DNA of 36,051 nucleotides from Comamonadaceae bacterium (GCA_013297985.1 JAAFIY010000027.1:1-36051), one strand, 5' to 3'; shown: positions 23,523 to 32,478, numbered from the stretch's first letter. The notes: a model not told the origin generated them from the letters alone. Program-made: numbers and translations.

Positions 23523-24761
23523 TTAGACGCTGTAGCGGCGCGTCCATTCGCGCTCGATGGGGTCTACCCAACTGGCATGCGGCTCGGCCCACACCGGCGC
23601 CGCAGCTTCAATTTGCCCGGCTGCGCGCTTGGCCGTGAAGCGGGCCCGATCGGCCGCGGGCAATCGATCCAGCGCCAGCACGGTCGGGTCACCCCACACC
23701 GCGATATCGGCCTTGTGTGCCTGGGCTTCGGGTGACAACAAAAAGTTGGCCCACACCTGCGCTGCTGCTTTGGCACGGCTGTTAAACGCAATGCCAATGA
23801 AATGCGTGTTGCCCACCGTGCCCGATTCAAACTGCCAGCTCACAAAGCTGGGCAGTAAACGACGGGCCGCAATTTCGTTGGCAGTCTCGTTGGGATTGAA
23901 GGTCGCGCCCAGCAGCAGTTCACCGTCGCTGACCATCTGGCGAATGACGGCTGGGGTGGCCGGAAACTGTCGCCCGGCTCGCCAGGTATGCGGATGCAGG
24001 GCGTCTAGATACGCCCACAGCGGCGCCGTCACGCTGGCAAACCGTTCGGGGCTGTGCGCTTGGTACAGCGCGCGGCGGTCGGGGCTGAGTTCAAGCAAGG
24101 CCTGCTTCAGCAAGGTGGTACCCAAAAAAGCGGGCGGGCGGGCATAGGTGATGCGGCCAGGTTGCGCCCGCGCCAGGGCCAACAACTGCGCCATGCTCTG
24201 CGGGCGTTGCGCAGGGCCAAGTCGCGCACCATCAGCAAAAAAAGTGAGCTGCGCCATGCCCCAGGGCGATTCAAAGCCCTCGGTGGGCTCACCAAAATCA
24301 ACGCGGGTGGTGGGCTTGCCCTGCACGTCCACCCAAGCAAAGTTGGGCAGGCTTTCAGCGAAGGGGCCAAACAGCAGGCCTTCGCGCTTCATGGCCAGAA
24401 AGTTTTCGCCGTTGATCCAAAGGGCGTCGACGCTGCCATCGCTGCGATTGGCGGCTTTTTCAGTGCGCACCCGGCGCACGGCTTCGGCGGTATCGGTGAG
24501 CTTGACATGCTCCACCAGCACGCCATAGCGGCGCTGCATTTGGCCTGCCGCCCATTGCAAGTAGCTGTTCACCCGCTCAGAGCCGCCCCAGGCATTGAAA
24601 TACACGCGCTGGCCGCGGGCTTGGGCTTCAATCTCGGCCCACGTTGACGCGGCGGTGGCGCTGGCTGGGCTACCCGTCTGGGCGTGCGCCATCGCGGGCA
24701 AAGCCGCGGCAGCTACTGCGGTTTGCAAGATCAATCGCCGGGTGGGGGAGTTGGGCTGCAT
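23523..24761 (-). CDS. ynjB: ABC transporter periplasmic receptor (YnjB-like)
   Basis: A 412-residue extracytoplasmic solute-binding protein. The N-terminus MQPNSPTRRLILQTAVAAAALPAMAHAQTG is an export signal with a twin-Arg pair, so Tat or Sec export is likely. The mature part shows the YnjB-type pattern: QRVYFNAWGGSERVNSYLQW, then VEHVKLTDTAEAVRRVRTEKAA and DALWINGENFLAMKREGLLFGPFAESLPN. The start at 24761 is chosen since it opens the signal peptide; an earlier ATG at 24809 would add unrelated residues near the ftsY stop. First gene of a run of receptor, permease, ATPase and phosphatidyltransferase. The ligand of the YnjBCD family is not established as far as I know. Confidence 0.85.
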   Translation of the reverse strand: MQPNSPTRRLILQTAVAAAALPAMAHAQTGSPASATAASTWAEIEAQARGQRVYFNAWGGSERVNSYLQWAAGQMQRRYGVLVEHVKLTDTAEAVRRVRTEKAANRSDGSVDALWINGENFLAMKREGLLFGPFAESLPNFAWVDVQGKPTTRVDFGEPTEGFESPWGMAQLTFFADGARLGPAQRPQSMAQLLALARAQPGRITYARPPAFLGTTLLKQALLELSPDRRALYQAHSPERFASVTAPLWAYLDALHPHTWRAGRQFPATPAVIRQMVSDGELLLGATFNPNETANEIAARRLLPSFVSWQFESGTVGNTHFIGIAFNSRAKAAAQVWANFLLSPEAQAHKADIAVWGDPTVLALDRLPAADRARFTAKRAAGQIEAAAPVWAEPHASWVDPIEREWTRRYSV

Positions 24762-24827
24762 CAATGAAGTTCTCGCCACAAAAAAGTAGGTAGGCAAAGA
24801 GGTGGGCAAAAGCCGTTGCCCAAGCGG

Positions 24828-26045
24828 TCAACCCAAGAGCGCCTGCGCGAATTCTCGGGCGCGAAAGGTCTGCAAATCGGCGAGCTTTTCGCCCACGCCC
24901 ACAAAGTACACCTTCACCGGCCGCGCTTGCGGCTGCGCCAGTTGGCGCTGTTGCGACCAGCGCGCAATGGCCGCCAGCACGCCGCCCTTGGCGGTGCCGT
25001 CCAGCTTGGTGACGATCAAGCCGGTCAGGCCCAGCGCGTCGTCAAAGGCCTTGGTTTGCGCTAGCGCGTTTTGGCCGGTGTTGCCGTCAATCACCAGCAG
25101 CACCTCGTGCGGCGCGCCGGGCTCGGCCTTGGCGATCACGCGGCGAATCTTGCGCAGCTCTTCCATCAAATGCAGCTGGGTGGGCAGCCGCCCAGCGGTG
25201 TCAATGAGCACCACGTCTTTGCCGCGCGCGCGGGCCGCACTGACGGCATCAAAGCTAACGGCTGCGGGGTCGCCCTTGTCTTGTGAAATCACTTCCACCC
25301 GATTGCGGTCGGCCCACACGGTGAGCTGCTCGCGCGCGGCGGCCCGAAAGGTGTCGCCTGCGGCCAGCAACACATGCTGGCCCGCGTCGGCCAAGTGTTT
25401 GGTGAGCTTGCCGATGGTGGTGGTTTTGCCCGCGCCATTGACACCGGTGACCATCAACACCGTGGGCTTGTGTTCACCAATCACCAGGGCCCCTTCCAAG
25501 GGCTCTAGCAGCCGCGTGAGCGCGCTGGCCAAGGCGTTGCGCGCCTGGGTGGGGTGCGTGGCGCCTGCCGCCACCACGCGGGCGCGCACGTCGGCCAACA
25601 ACTGCTCGGTGGCGTCCACGCCGGTGTCGGCTTGCAGCAGTGCGGCTTCTAGCTCTTCCCAAAAGGCGTCGTCGATCTTCTGGCCGACGAAGGCCGTGGC
25701 CAGAGTGCTGCCGGTTTTCTTCAAACCCGCACTGAGGCGTGATAGCCAATCGCCGCGCTGGGCAGCATCCGATGGGGCCGCGGGCGCGGCGGTCGGTGCG
25801 GCGGGGATTTCAATGGCTGCTTGCACCGCGCGGCCAATGCGGCTTTCACCCTCTGCAAAGGTCTGGGGTTTGGTGATCGAATCGGCTACTACCGGCGAAC
25901 TAACAGCCGAATCAGCTATCTTTTTTATAGCTTCTTCGCTGTGGGCCGTTGCAGGCTGCGTCGCAGGCTTGGGGCCAACCGCAGTGGGCACCGATGCAGG
26001 CTCGGCAACCGGCACGGGGGCTTTGCGACGAAAAAAACTGAACAT
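24828..26045 (-). CDS. ftsY: Signal recognition particle receptor FtsY
   Basis: The SRP receptor GTPase that docks ribosome-nascent chain complexes at the inner membrane. Numbered from MFSFFRRK, residues 1-100 are a variable A domain rich in Ala, Pro and Glu. The N domain follows, and the G domain shows GVNGAGKTT (201-209), AAGDTFRAAAREQL, DTAGRLPTQLHLMEEL and TKLDGTAKGG. All GTPase motifs are intact. ATG 26045 is preferred to ATG 26066 because the family usually begins MFSFF(R/K)RK. It is divergent from an M16 peptidase gene only 29 nt away. The A domain contains a dispersed-repeat core (25912-25960), which is tolerated because this domain is not conserved. Confidence 0.95.
   Translation of the reverse strand: MFSFFRRKAPVPVAEPASVPTAVGPKPATQPATAHSEEAIKKIADSAVSSPVVADSITKPQTFAEGESRIGRAVQAAIEIPAAPTAAPAAPSDAAQRGDWLSRLSAGLKKTGSTLATAFVGQKIDDAFWEELEAALLQADTGVDATEQLLADVRARVVAAGATHPTQARNALASALTRLLEPLEGALVIGEHKPTVLMVTGVNGAGKTTTIGKLTKHLADAGQHVLLAAGDTFRAAAREQLTVWADRNRVEVISQDKGDPAAVSFDAVSAARARGKDVVLIDTAGRLPTQLHLMEELRKIRRVIAKAEPGAPHEVLLVIDGNTGQNALAQTKAFDDALGLTGLIVTKLDGTAKGGVLAAIARWSQQRQLAQPQARPVKVYFVGVGEKLADLQTFRAREFAQALLG
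25912..25960 (+). repeat. Dispersed repeat core inside the ftsY A-domain codons
   Basis: Plus strand TCAGCTATCTTTTTTATAGC followed by TTCTTCGCTGTGGGCC aligns with the repeat core GCTAY-T(n)-ATAGCTGCTT. Read in the ftsY frame it encodes EEAIKKIADS. A nearby second GAATCGGCTA/GAATCAGCTA pair hints at local duplication. Confidence 0.5.
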
Positions 26046-26074
26046 ATCTTGGGTTTCTAGAATCAATCCATTCT

Positions 26075-27583
26075 ATGAAAGCCCTGTTGTCTTCTGTGCT
26101 GGTGGGTCCCGCCGCGTTGCGGCCCTGGGCCTGGCGGCTGTTGGGTGTGATCGCGGCTGTGGCGCTAAGTGGTGCTGCGCCCGTCTTGCAGGCGCAGCCT
26201 GCACCGGCTGCGGCGCCCGTGCCGCCCGCAGCCGAGGTGCTGGCCAGTGGCGCCACCCGGTGGCAGTTACCCAACGGCTTTACCCTGATCGTGCAGCCCG
26301 ACCGGCGCGCCCCCACGGCCATCCACATGGTGTGGCTGCGGGTGGGCTCGATGGACGAAGTGGACGGCACCAGTGGCGTGGCGCACGTGGTGGAGCACAT
26401 GCTGTTTAAAGGCACGCCGCGCCTGGCGCCGGGCGAGTTCTCGCGCCGCGTGGCCGCGTTGGGTGGGCGTGAGAATGCCTTCACCGCCCGCGACTTCACC
26501 GGCTACTTTCAGCAAATTCCGGCCGAGCGCTTGGCTGATGTGATGGCCTTGGAAGCAGACCGCTTTGCCTTCAATCAGTGGGCTGATGTGGAGTTCACCC
26601 GCGAAATTGAAGTGGTCAAAGAAGAACGCCGCCTGCGCACCGACGACAACCCACGCTCACGCCTGTTTGAGCAACTCAGCGCCACCGTGTGGCAAGCCCA
26701 CCCCTATCGCCGCCCCATCGTCGGCTGGATGAGCGACTTGGACGCCATGACAGCCCAAGACGTGCGCGACTTCTACAAGCGCTGGTATGTGCCCGCCAAC
26801 GCAGCCATCGTGGTGGTCGGCGATGTCGACCCCGCTGCGGTGTACCGGCTGGCGCTGCAGCACTACGGCCCGATTGCGCCGGGCGCCGTACCCGATCGCA
26901 AACCGCGCACCGAGCCCGAGCAGCGCGGCACACGCCGCATTGAATTGAAAGCCCCAGCCGAACAAGGCCTGGTGGCGCTGGCCTTCAAAGTGCCGCAACT
27001 CACCTTGCGTGAAAGCACGCCCGAGCAACGCGCCGCCGGTGAAGATGCCCTGGCCTTGAGCCTGCTGGCCGCCGTGCTCGACGGCCACAGCGGCGCACGC
27101 CTGGCCCGCCAGTTGGTGCAAGACCGCCCGGGCGCCCCGCGCGTGGCCGACTCCGCCAGTGCCAGCAACGGGCTGTGGGGCCGTGGGCCGTCGCTGTTTT
27201 TCCTGAGCGGCGTGCCCGCTGCGGGCCGCACCACCGCTGAAGTGGAAGGCGCACTGCGCGAGCAAATCAGCCGCATCGCCCGTGAAGGCGTGACCGAGTC
27301 TGAACTGCGCCGGGTCAAGGCCCAGTGGTTGGCCGGTGAGGTCTACAAACTCGATTCATTGATGAACCAAGCGCGTGAATTGGGCAGCTACTGGTCGCTT
27401 GATTTGCCTCTGAACGCAGGTGAGCAGCTCATGCAGCGCGCCCGCGCCATTACCGCCGCCCAAGTGCAAGCGGTGGCACAGCGCTACTTTGGGGATGACC
27501 AGCTCACCGTGGGCACGTTGGTGGCGCTGCCACCTGACCCCAATCGAGCCCCGCGCCGCCCCGGTCCGGCCCTGCGCCACTGA
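26075..27583 (+). CDS. M16-family zinc metallopeptidase, exported (catalytic partner)
   Basis: A 502-residue insulinase-like peptidase with an N-terminal signal peptide (WRLLGVIAAVALSGAAPVLQAQ). The inverted zinc motif is intact: His104-x-x-Glu107-His108 (HVVEHMLFKGTPR), with the distal Glu near residues 183-184 (EIEVVKEERR). Two-domain architecture is complete to the C-terminus. Bacterial M16 proteins of this type act in the periplasm on small or unfolded peptides, usually as a heterodimer with an inactive partner. That partner follows 12 nt downstream. The start ATG 26075 is only 29 nt from the ftsY start and lacks a strong Shine-Dalgarno sequence; other starts would cut into the signal peptide. 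Confidence 0.9.
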   Translation: MKALLSSVLVGPAALRPWAWRLLGVIAAVALSGAAPVLQAQPAPAAAPVPPAAEVLASGATRWQLPNGFTLIVQPDRRAPTAIHMVWLRVGSMDEVDGTSGVAHVVEHMLFKGTPRLAPGEFSRRVAALGGRENAFTARDFTGYFQQIPAERLADVMALEADRFAFNQWADVEFTREIEVVKEERRLRTDDNPRSRLFEQLSATVWQAHPYRRPIVGWMSDLDAMTAQDVRDFYKRWYVPANAAIVVVGDVDPAAVYRLALQHYGPIAPGAVPDRKPRTEPEQRGTRRIELKAPAEQGLVALAFKVPQLTLRESTPEQRAAGEDALALSLLAAVLDGHSGARLARQLVQDRPGAPRVADSASASNGLWGRGPSLFFLSGVPAAGRTTAEVEGALREQISRIAREGVTESELRRVKAQWLAGEVYKLDSLMNQARELGSYWSLDLPLNAGEQLMQRARAITAAQVQAVAQRYFGDDQLTVGTLVALPPDPNRAPRRPGPALRH

Positions 27584-27595
27584 TCGGCACCCATC

Positions 27596-29029
27596 ATGAA
27601 CGCTACATTTTTTATAGCTGCTTACGCTGATTTCAAGGGCGCAGCAGGCCAATTGGCTTTAAGACTTGGCGGCGGGCTGCTGGCTGCCTTGGCGCTGTTG
27701 GCAGCACCCGTGGCACAAGCCAATCTGCCTATTCAGTCTTGGACCTTGCCCAACGGGGCGCGGGTGCTGCTGGTGCATTCGCCCAATATCCCGATGGTGG
27801 ATGTGCAGATCGACATCGACGCGGGCAGCCGCCGCGACCCGGCCGACAAGGCCGGCCGCGCCCAGGCCATGGCCGACTTGTTTGATAAAGGCGCCGCTGC
27901 CCACAACGGCCTGCCACCCCTGGACGAAAACGCGGCCAGCGAAGCCTGGGCCGATCTGGGCGCCAGCTTTGGTGCCACCGCCAGCGCCGACCGCCTGAGC
28001 TTTGGCCTGCGCAGCCTGACCGAGCCCGCCACGCTGCAAGCCGCCGCTGCCTTGGCCACGCGCCACTTGGCTGCGCCTGCTTGGCAAGACGCCGCCGTGC
28101 TGGGCCCCATTTGGCAGCGGGATCGTCAACGCTGGGTGGCCAGCCTGCGCGAAGCCCAATTGCGCCCCGCCACGGTGGCAGCTCAAAGCTTTGGTCGAGC
28201 GGTGTTTGGCCCTCACCCCTATGGCCGCGACGTGACAGCCGACACCCTGGCCCGCATTGGGCTAGACGACATGGCCCAAGCTTGGCGCGAGCAGGTGCGC
28301 GCTTGCGGGGCGGTGGTCAGTGTGGTGGGTGCCTTGCAGCGCGATGCGGCTGACCAGTTGGTGCGACAGTTGTTAGCCGGGCTGCCCGATGGCCGCAACA
28401 CCGTCAGCGACGCCTGCCCCACACGCCCCGCAGTCGCTGAAGTGCCAGCGCTTACAGCGGCCTCTGAGCAGCGGGTGCCATTTGATTCAGCCCAGGCCCA
28501 TGTGCTGGTGGGCCAGCCCGGTTTTGCGCGCCCTGACCCGGATTTTTTTGCGCTGACCTTGGGTAACTACGTGCTGGGAGGCGGTGGATTTGTGTCGCGC
28601 CTAAGCCAAGAGGTGCGTGAAAAGCGCGGCTTGAGCTATAGCGTCTACAGCTACTTTGCGCCGGGCCGCCACGCAGGCGCTTTCACCATCGGGCTGCAAA
28701 CCCGGCCCGATCAGGCCGACGCGGCGCTGGCCGTGGTGCGCGAGGTGCTCAAAACCTATGTGGCCCAAGGCCCCACTGATGCTGAACTACAAGCCGCCAA
28801 AGACAACCTGATTGGTGGCTTTGCCCTGCGCCTGGACAGCAACCGCAAGCTCTTGGACAACATCGCCAACATCGGCTGGAACAACTTGCCGTTGGACTAT
28901 TTGACGACCTGGCGCGACGAGGTTCGCAAGGTGTCGCGCGAGCAAGTCACCCGCGCCATGCAGCGCGTGCTGCAGCCCGAACGCATGGCCACGGTGCTGG
29001 TGGGTGCGCAGTCGGCGGCCAGCCGCTAA
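27596..29029 (+). CDS. M16-family peptidase homologue without zinc site, exported
   Basis: A 477-residue M16 protein paired with the preceding gene. The HxxEH motif is replaced by AQAMADLFDKGA (around residues 92-103), so it cannot bind the catalytic zinc. However, the Arg/Tyr region that completes the active site in M16 heterodimers is present (KRGLSYSVYSYFAPGRHAG). This is the usual pattern of a catalytic and a non-catalytic subunit. A signal peptide core is LGGGLLAALALLAAPVAQA. The first 22 residues (MNATFFIAAYADFKGAAG...) are encoded by a dispersed repeat at 27598-27661, so the annotated N-terminus may be an add-on and translation could start later, for example at a TTG near 27656. Ends 35 nt before the convergent chemoreceptor gene. 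Confidence 0.86.
   Translation: MNATFFIAAYADFKGAAGQLALRLGGGLLAALALLAAPVAQANLPIQSWTLPNGARVLLVHSPNIPMVDVQIDIDAGSRRDPADKAGRAQAMADLFDKGAAAHNGLPPLDENAASEAWADLGASFGATASADRLSFGLRSLTEPATLQAAAALATRHLAAPAWQDAAVLGPIWQRDRQRWVASLREAQLRPATVAAQSFGRAVFGPHPYGRDVTADTLARIGLDDMAQAWREQVRACGAVVSVVGALQRDAADQLVRQLLAGLPDGRNTVSDACPTRPAVAEVPALTAASEQRVPFDSAQAHVLVGQPGFARPDPDFFALTLGNYVLGGGGFVSRLSQEVREKRGLSYSVYSYFAPGRHAGAFTIGLQTRPDQADAALAVVREVLKTYVAQGPTDAELQAAKDNLIGGFALRLDSNRKLLDNIANIGWNNLPLDYLTTWRDEVRKVSREQVTRAMQRVLQPERMATVLVGAQSAASR
27598..27661 (+). repeat. Dispersed Comamonadaceae-type repeat, copy 3, within a coding start
   Basis: GAACGCTACATTTTTTATAG followed by CTGCTTACGCTGATTTCAAG and GGCGCAGCAGGCCAATTGGC is the best preserved copy in the window. 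It overlaps the first 22 codons of the second M16 gene and remains in frame. Confidence 0.7.
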
Positions 29030-29064
29030 CCCACCAGCCCGCTGCTGCGCCCGGCCGCCAGACG

Positions 29065-30690
29065 CTACAGCTTGAACACCGACACCGCCTGCACCAGCAA
29101 CTGAGAGCGCTGGCTCAGGCTGTCGGCTGCGGCGGCGCTTTGTTCGACCAAGGCCGCGTTTTGCTGGGTGGCCTGGTCCATTTGCTGCACTGCGGCGCCC
29201 ACCTTTTGCACGCCCTGCGCTTGCTCGGCACTGGCTTGGGTGATTTCGCCCACGATGTCGGTCACCCGCTGAATGGCCACCACGATCTCTTGCATGGTGT
29301 TGCCCGCCCGATCAACCAGCACCACGCCCTGCTCGACCCGCTGCACGCTGGCGCCGATCAGGTCTTTGATTTCTTTGGCCGCCGCGGCACTGCGCTGCGC
29401 CAGGCCGCGCACCTCGCTGGCCACCACCGCAAAACCGCGGCCCTGTTCACCCGCACGGGCGGCTTCCACTGCGGCGTTCAGGGCAAGGATGTTGGTTTGA
29501 AAGGCAATGCCATCAATCACGCTGATGATGTCGGCAATTTTGCGGCTGCTGTCATTGATGCCGCGCATGGTGTCCACCACCTCGCGCACCGTGGCGCCAC
29601 CGGTTTCGGCCACCTGACTTGCGCCTGCCGCCAATTGATTGGCTTGCGCGGCGTTATCGGCGTTTTGGCGCACGGTGCTGGCCAGTTGATCCATTTGCGC
29701 TGAAGTCTGCTGCAGCGAAGTGGCCTGCTGCTCGGTGCGGTGTGACAAATCGCTGTTGCCCTGGGCGATTTCTGCGCTGGCGGTGGCCACGGAATCGGCG
29801 TTGTCGCGCACCGAATGCACGGTGCTGGCCAGGTTGTCGCGCATGGTGCGCAGGGCCGCCACGATGGTGGTGTTGTCGCCGTCGCCCACAGGGATGTGGG
29901 TGGTCAGATCGCCGGATGCCACGGCATCAGCCACTTGCTTGAGCTCGTCAGGTTCTGCGCCTAGTTTTCGCACGATGCGCACCACGTAGACGCAAAAGCC
30001 GATCAGCGCCAGCGCCACGATTGCAATAGCGGTCAACACCAGCCAACGCGCCGTGCGCGCTTCCTTGACGATCTCCACAAGGTGCTCGTCTAGGTCACTG
30101 CTGTGCCTTTTGTGCTCCGCACTCAGCGGGGTCAAAAAGGCGTTGCGAGCGGGAATGGTCTTGTCCACCAAAAAGGCCATGGCTTCGTCTTTGTTGCCTG
30201 CCTTGATCAATTCAATGTTGGCAGTGGCAGCAGCAAAAAAAGCGTTCATTGCGCCCGGTAATGGTCGCGAGCCCACGCCACCGCGATCTTCCTGATCTGA
30301 CACACCATAGGTCTCCACCTGCAACTGGATGTGCTTGACCTTGGCATCAATATCAGCCAGCGTGGCTTGCAGCTCCTGTGGGTTGCGCGCCAGCATGGCG
30401 TGGCGCACTTGTAGCGATGCGCGGGTGACGTGCAGCTCAATGTCAGAGATCGTGTTGAGCTGCGGCGCGTGCAGGGTGCGTACTTTTTCTGCCTCTTCAA
30501 TGGCCGGATTCAATAGCGCCACCACCATCGCTGCCACCACCACCAGCGCCAGGATGAGCACGCCGCTCATCAGGCCTAGGCGCTTGGCGATGCTCATACG
30601 GCCTGACGTGGGCTGCCGCATCGGCGCACTCAGCTTGGGCACATGACGGACGGCTGAGGCCGCAGGGGGGTGAGCAGGCAACTGCGCCAT
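29065..30690 (-). CDS. Methyl-accepting chemotaxis protein
   Basis: A 541-residue transmembrane chemoreceptor. A 30-residue cytoplasmic N-tail precedes TM1 ([21 protein letters not shown]). A short periplasmic four-helix-bundle sensor follows, then TM2 ([21 protein letters not shown]), a HAMP domain and the signalling domain. The tip region is intact: [45 protein letters not shown]. No CheR/CheB-binding pentapeptide is seen at the C-terminus (VQAVSVFKL). ATG 30690 has AGGAG at good spacing, which decides the start over ATGs at 30621 and 30597. The sensor ligand is unknown. Relative to the usual ftsY-M16-rsmD-coaD order it appears inserted together with the HDOD gene. Confidence 0.94.
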   Translation of the reverse strand: MAQLPAHPPAASAVRHVPKLSAPMRQPTSGRMSIAKRLGLMSGVLILALVVVAAMVVALLNPAIEEAEKVRTLHAPQLNTISDIELHVTRASLQVRHAMLARNPQELQATLADIDAKVKHIQLQVETYGVSDQEDRGGVGSRPLPGAMNAFFAAATANIELIKAGNKDEAMAFLVDKTIPARNAFLTPLSAEHKRHSSDLDEHLVEIVKEARTARWLVLTAIAIVALALIGFCVYVVRIVRKLGAEPDELKQVADAVASGDLTTHIPVGDGDNTTIVAALRTMRDNLASTVHSVRDNADSVATASAEIAQGNSDLSHRTEQQATSLQQTSAQMDQLASTVRQNADNAAQANQLAAGASQVAETGGATVREVVDTMRGINDSSRKIADIISVIDGIAFQTNILALNAAVEAARAGEQGRGFAVVASEVRGLAQRSAAAAKEIKDLIGASVQRVEQGVVLVDRAGNTMQEIVVAIQRVTDIVGEITQASAEQAQGVQKVGAAVQQMDQATQQNAALVEQSAAAADSLSQRSQLLVQAVSVFKL

Positions 30691-30838
30691 GGGGTGGCTC
30701 CTGTTGATATGGCGTGGCGGCTACTGCCAAATTGCTGCAGCCAGCCCCAAGTTCTGTTGAAACCATCAAACCGAGATGATGCAACATACTTGGTGCGGCC
30801 TTGAGGCGCGCCGTTTGACGGACCAGTAAGCCCGACCG

Positions 30839-31714
30839 TCAAGCTAGGTCGCTACTGGCAAAAATGGGGTGCAACTGATCTACCCAGTAGTCCAGTTCGT
30901 CCAGGCCAATTTGCAGAAGGGCCAAGCATGCCGGGCCGTGCTGCTGCCATTCAATCAACTCTGGCAGGCCTTGGTGGTTTTGCACCAAATGCTCGGCCAC
31001 CAAGCCCATGGCAATGAGCTGCTGCACCGGCACTGGGGTATGGGCCTTGCCCAAGACCTCAAAGTCGTGGTGCAAGCGCACCGCCAGCGTCAAGGCCCGG
31101 GGTAAGTGCCACGCTCTAGCCACCAAAGCACCCACCACCGCATGATCAGTCTGGTGAGCAGCATTTTCAGTGGCGGTAAAGCTGCGGTCGTGGCGCGCCC
31201 AAGCTTCTGCCAAAGTGCCGCCATAGCCCCGCACGCTTTGCATCAAGATAGGCATGCCCACATGGCAGAACAGACCGTAGGTGTGGGCTTCGCCAGGTTC
31301 CAGGTCTCTATACAGCTGCCGGGCCATAAAACCGCAAGCCAGCGCACGCCAGGTGGAGGTGTCCCAAAAGCGGCCCATCAGTCCTTCCGGTACGGTGATG
31401 GCGCGGCGGATCAGAAAGCTCGACAGCACCGTGCCCGAGGGCTTCAGGCCCAAATAGGCCATGGCCTGCTCCACCGTTTGGGCGGGTCGGCTGCGCGCAT
31501 GCAGCGGGCTGTTGGCGGTTTTCAGCAGCCCCGCCGCCAAGGCCACATCGGCGCTGGCGATGCGGGCGAGTTCGGCGGGGTCCGGGTCGTCGCTGGCCAG
31601 AGCCTCTTGCAGGCGCACCAGCAACTCGGGGCACGGCGGAATGCGAATGTCTTGAGCCGGGCCGTGCGCCAAGGCATGGTCAAGCTCAGCGTCTACACGG
31701 CGTGCGATATCCAT
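30839..31714 (-). CDS. HDOD-domain protein
   Basis: A 291-residue HDOD (metal-free HD-related output) domain protein. The family pattern is visible: IPPCPELLVRLQEALASDDPDPAELARIASADVALAAGLLKTANSP, then TVEQAMAYLGLKPSGTVLSSFLIR and LFCHVGMPILM, with a later HHDFEVLGKAHT segment. HDOD proteins take part in signalling, often regulating c-di-GMP or stress pathways through protein contacts. No additional GGDEF, EAL or receiver domain is attached. It sits 148 nt upstream of the chemoreceptor gene on the same strand, so the two may share signalling output, and is divergent from rsmD with 71 nt between. Confidence 0.9.
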   Translation of the reverse strand: MDIARRVDAELDHALAHGPAQDIRIPPCPELLVRLQEALASDDPDPAELARIASADVALAAGLLKTANSPLHARSRPAQTVEQAMAYLGLKPSGTVLSSFLIRRAITVPEGLMGRFWDTSTWRALACGFMARQLYRDLEPGEAHTYGLFCHVGMPILMQSVRGYGGTLAEAWARHDRSFTATENAAHQTDHAVVGALVARAWHLPRALTLAVRLHHDFEVLGKAHTPVPVQQLIAMGLVAEHLVQNHQGLPELIEWQQHGPACLALLQIGLDELDYWVDQLHPIFASSDLA

Positions 31715-31785
31715 AATGGTGAATCAACGAAAGAAACGGGCACGAGCGATGGGCAACACGGCGAACCTAGCATGGTGATCTGACT

Positions 31786-32478
31786 GTGGCAGAAAAACCC
31801 AGCACCCCCCGTGCTCAGCCCAAGCCGCCCATTGACGCGGCGCCGCAGCGACGCAACCGACGCGGGCCTACGTCGGCCACCCACGCTGCCGCCCATGCGC
31901 CACAAGTGGTGCATTTGCAGTCAGGGGTGTGGCGGCGCACCCGCATCGACGTGTTAGAGCACCCGGGTTTACGCCCGACACCGGCGCGGCTGCGTGAGAC
32001 CCTGTGGAACTGGGCCCGCCACCATGCAGGTGGCGATCTGACGGGCTGGCGGGTGGCCGATGTCTTTGCCGGCACCGGCGTGCTTGGCCTGGAGGCCGCT
32101 TCGCTGGGTGCCTCTGCGGTGTGCTTGGTCGAACAACACCCCGCCGTGGCCGCTGCACTGCGGGCCACTTGTGCAAGGCTAAAAGCCGAGGCAGCCGGCG
32201 TGCAAGTGGTACGCGCCGACGGCCTGAGCTGGCTGCAGCAACAGGCCACGCGATCACTGCAACTGGTGCTGCTCGACCCCCCATTCGCCCAGTCGCATGA
32301 CTTGGGCTTGCAAGCCATTAAGGCTGCCAGCGGCGTATTGGCGCCAGAAGGCGCTATCTATTTTGAAGCGGCTGAGATGTTGGACGCGGCCACCTGCGCG
32401 CCCCGCGGCCTGGCTTTGCAGCGCCACAGCCGGGTGGGCGCGGTGCACGGCCACTGGCTGGTAGGCGCGTCGCCATAA
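31786..32478 (+). CDS. rsmD: 16S rRNA (guanine(966)-N(2))-methyltransferase RsmD
   Basis: A 230-residue SAM-dependent methyltransferase that modifies G966 of 16S rRNA. RPTPARLRETLWNW is the typical N-terminal block (R-P-T-x-x-x-x-R-E-x-L-F/W-N/D). The SAM site is VADVFAGTGVLGLEAASLGA, and the catalytic motif IV is LLDPPFAQ. The first 45 residues form a basic, Pro-rich extension (KPSTPRAQPKPPIDAAPQRRNRR), longer than in E. coli RsmD. The start codon is GTG at 31786 (VAEKPST). coaD follows 62 nt downstream, a conserved pairing in many proteobacteria. Confidence 0.92.
   Translation: MAEKPSTPRAQPKPPIDAAPQRRNRRGPTSATHAAAHAPQVVHLQSGVWRRTRIDVLEHPGLRPTPARLRETLWNWARHHAGGDLTGWRVADVFAGTGVLGLEAASLGASAVCLVEQHPAVAAALRATCARLKAEAAGVQVVRADGLSWLQQQATRSLQLVLLDPPFAQSHDLGLQAIKAASGVLAPEGAIYFEAAEMLDAATCAPRGLALQRHSRVGAVHGHWLVGASP

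Noticed and set aside
24802..26409. Plus-strand open frame of 535 codons opposite ftsY
   Set aside because: It is a mirror of the ftsY coding frame in G+C-rich DNA; Ser/Ala/Arg-rich with no motif, and ftsY is certain.
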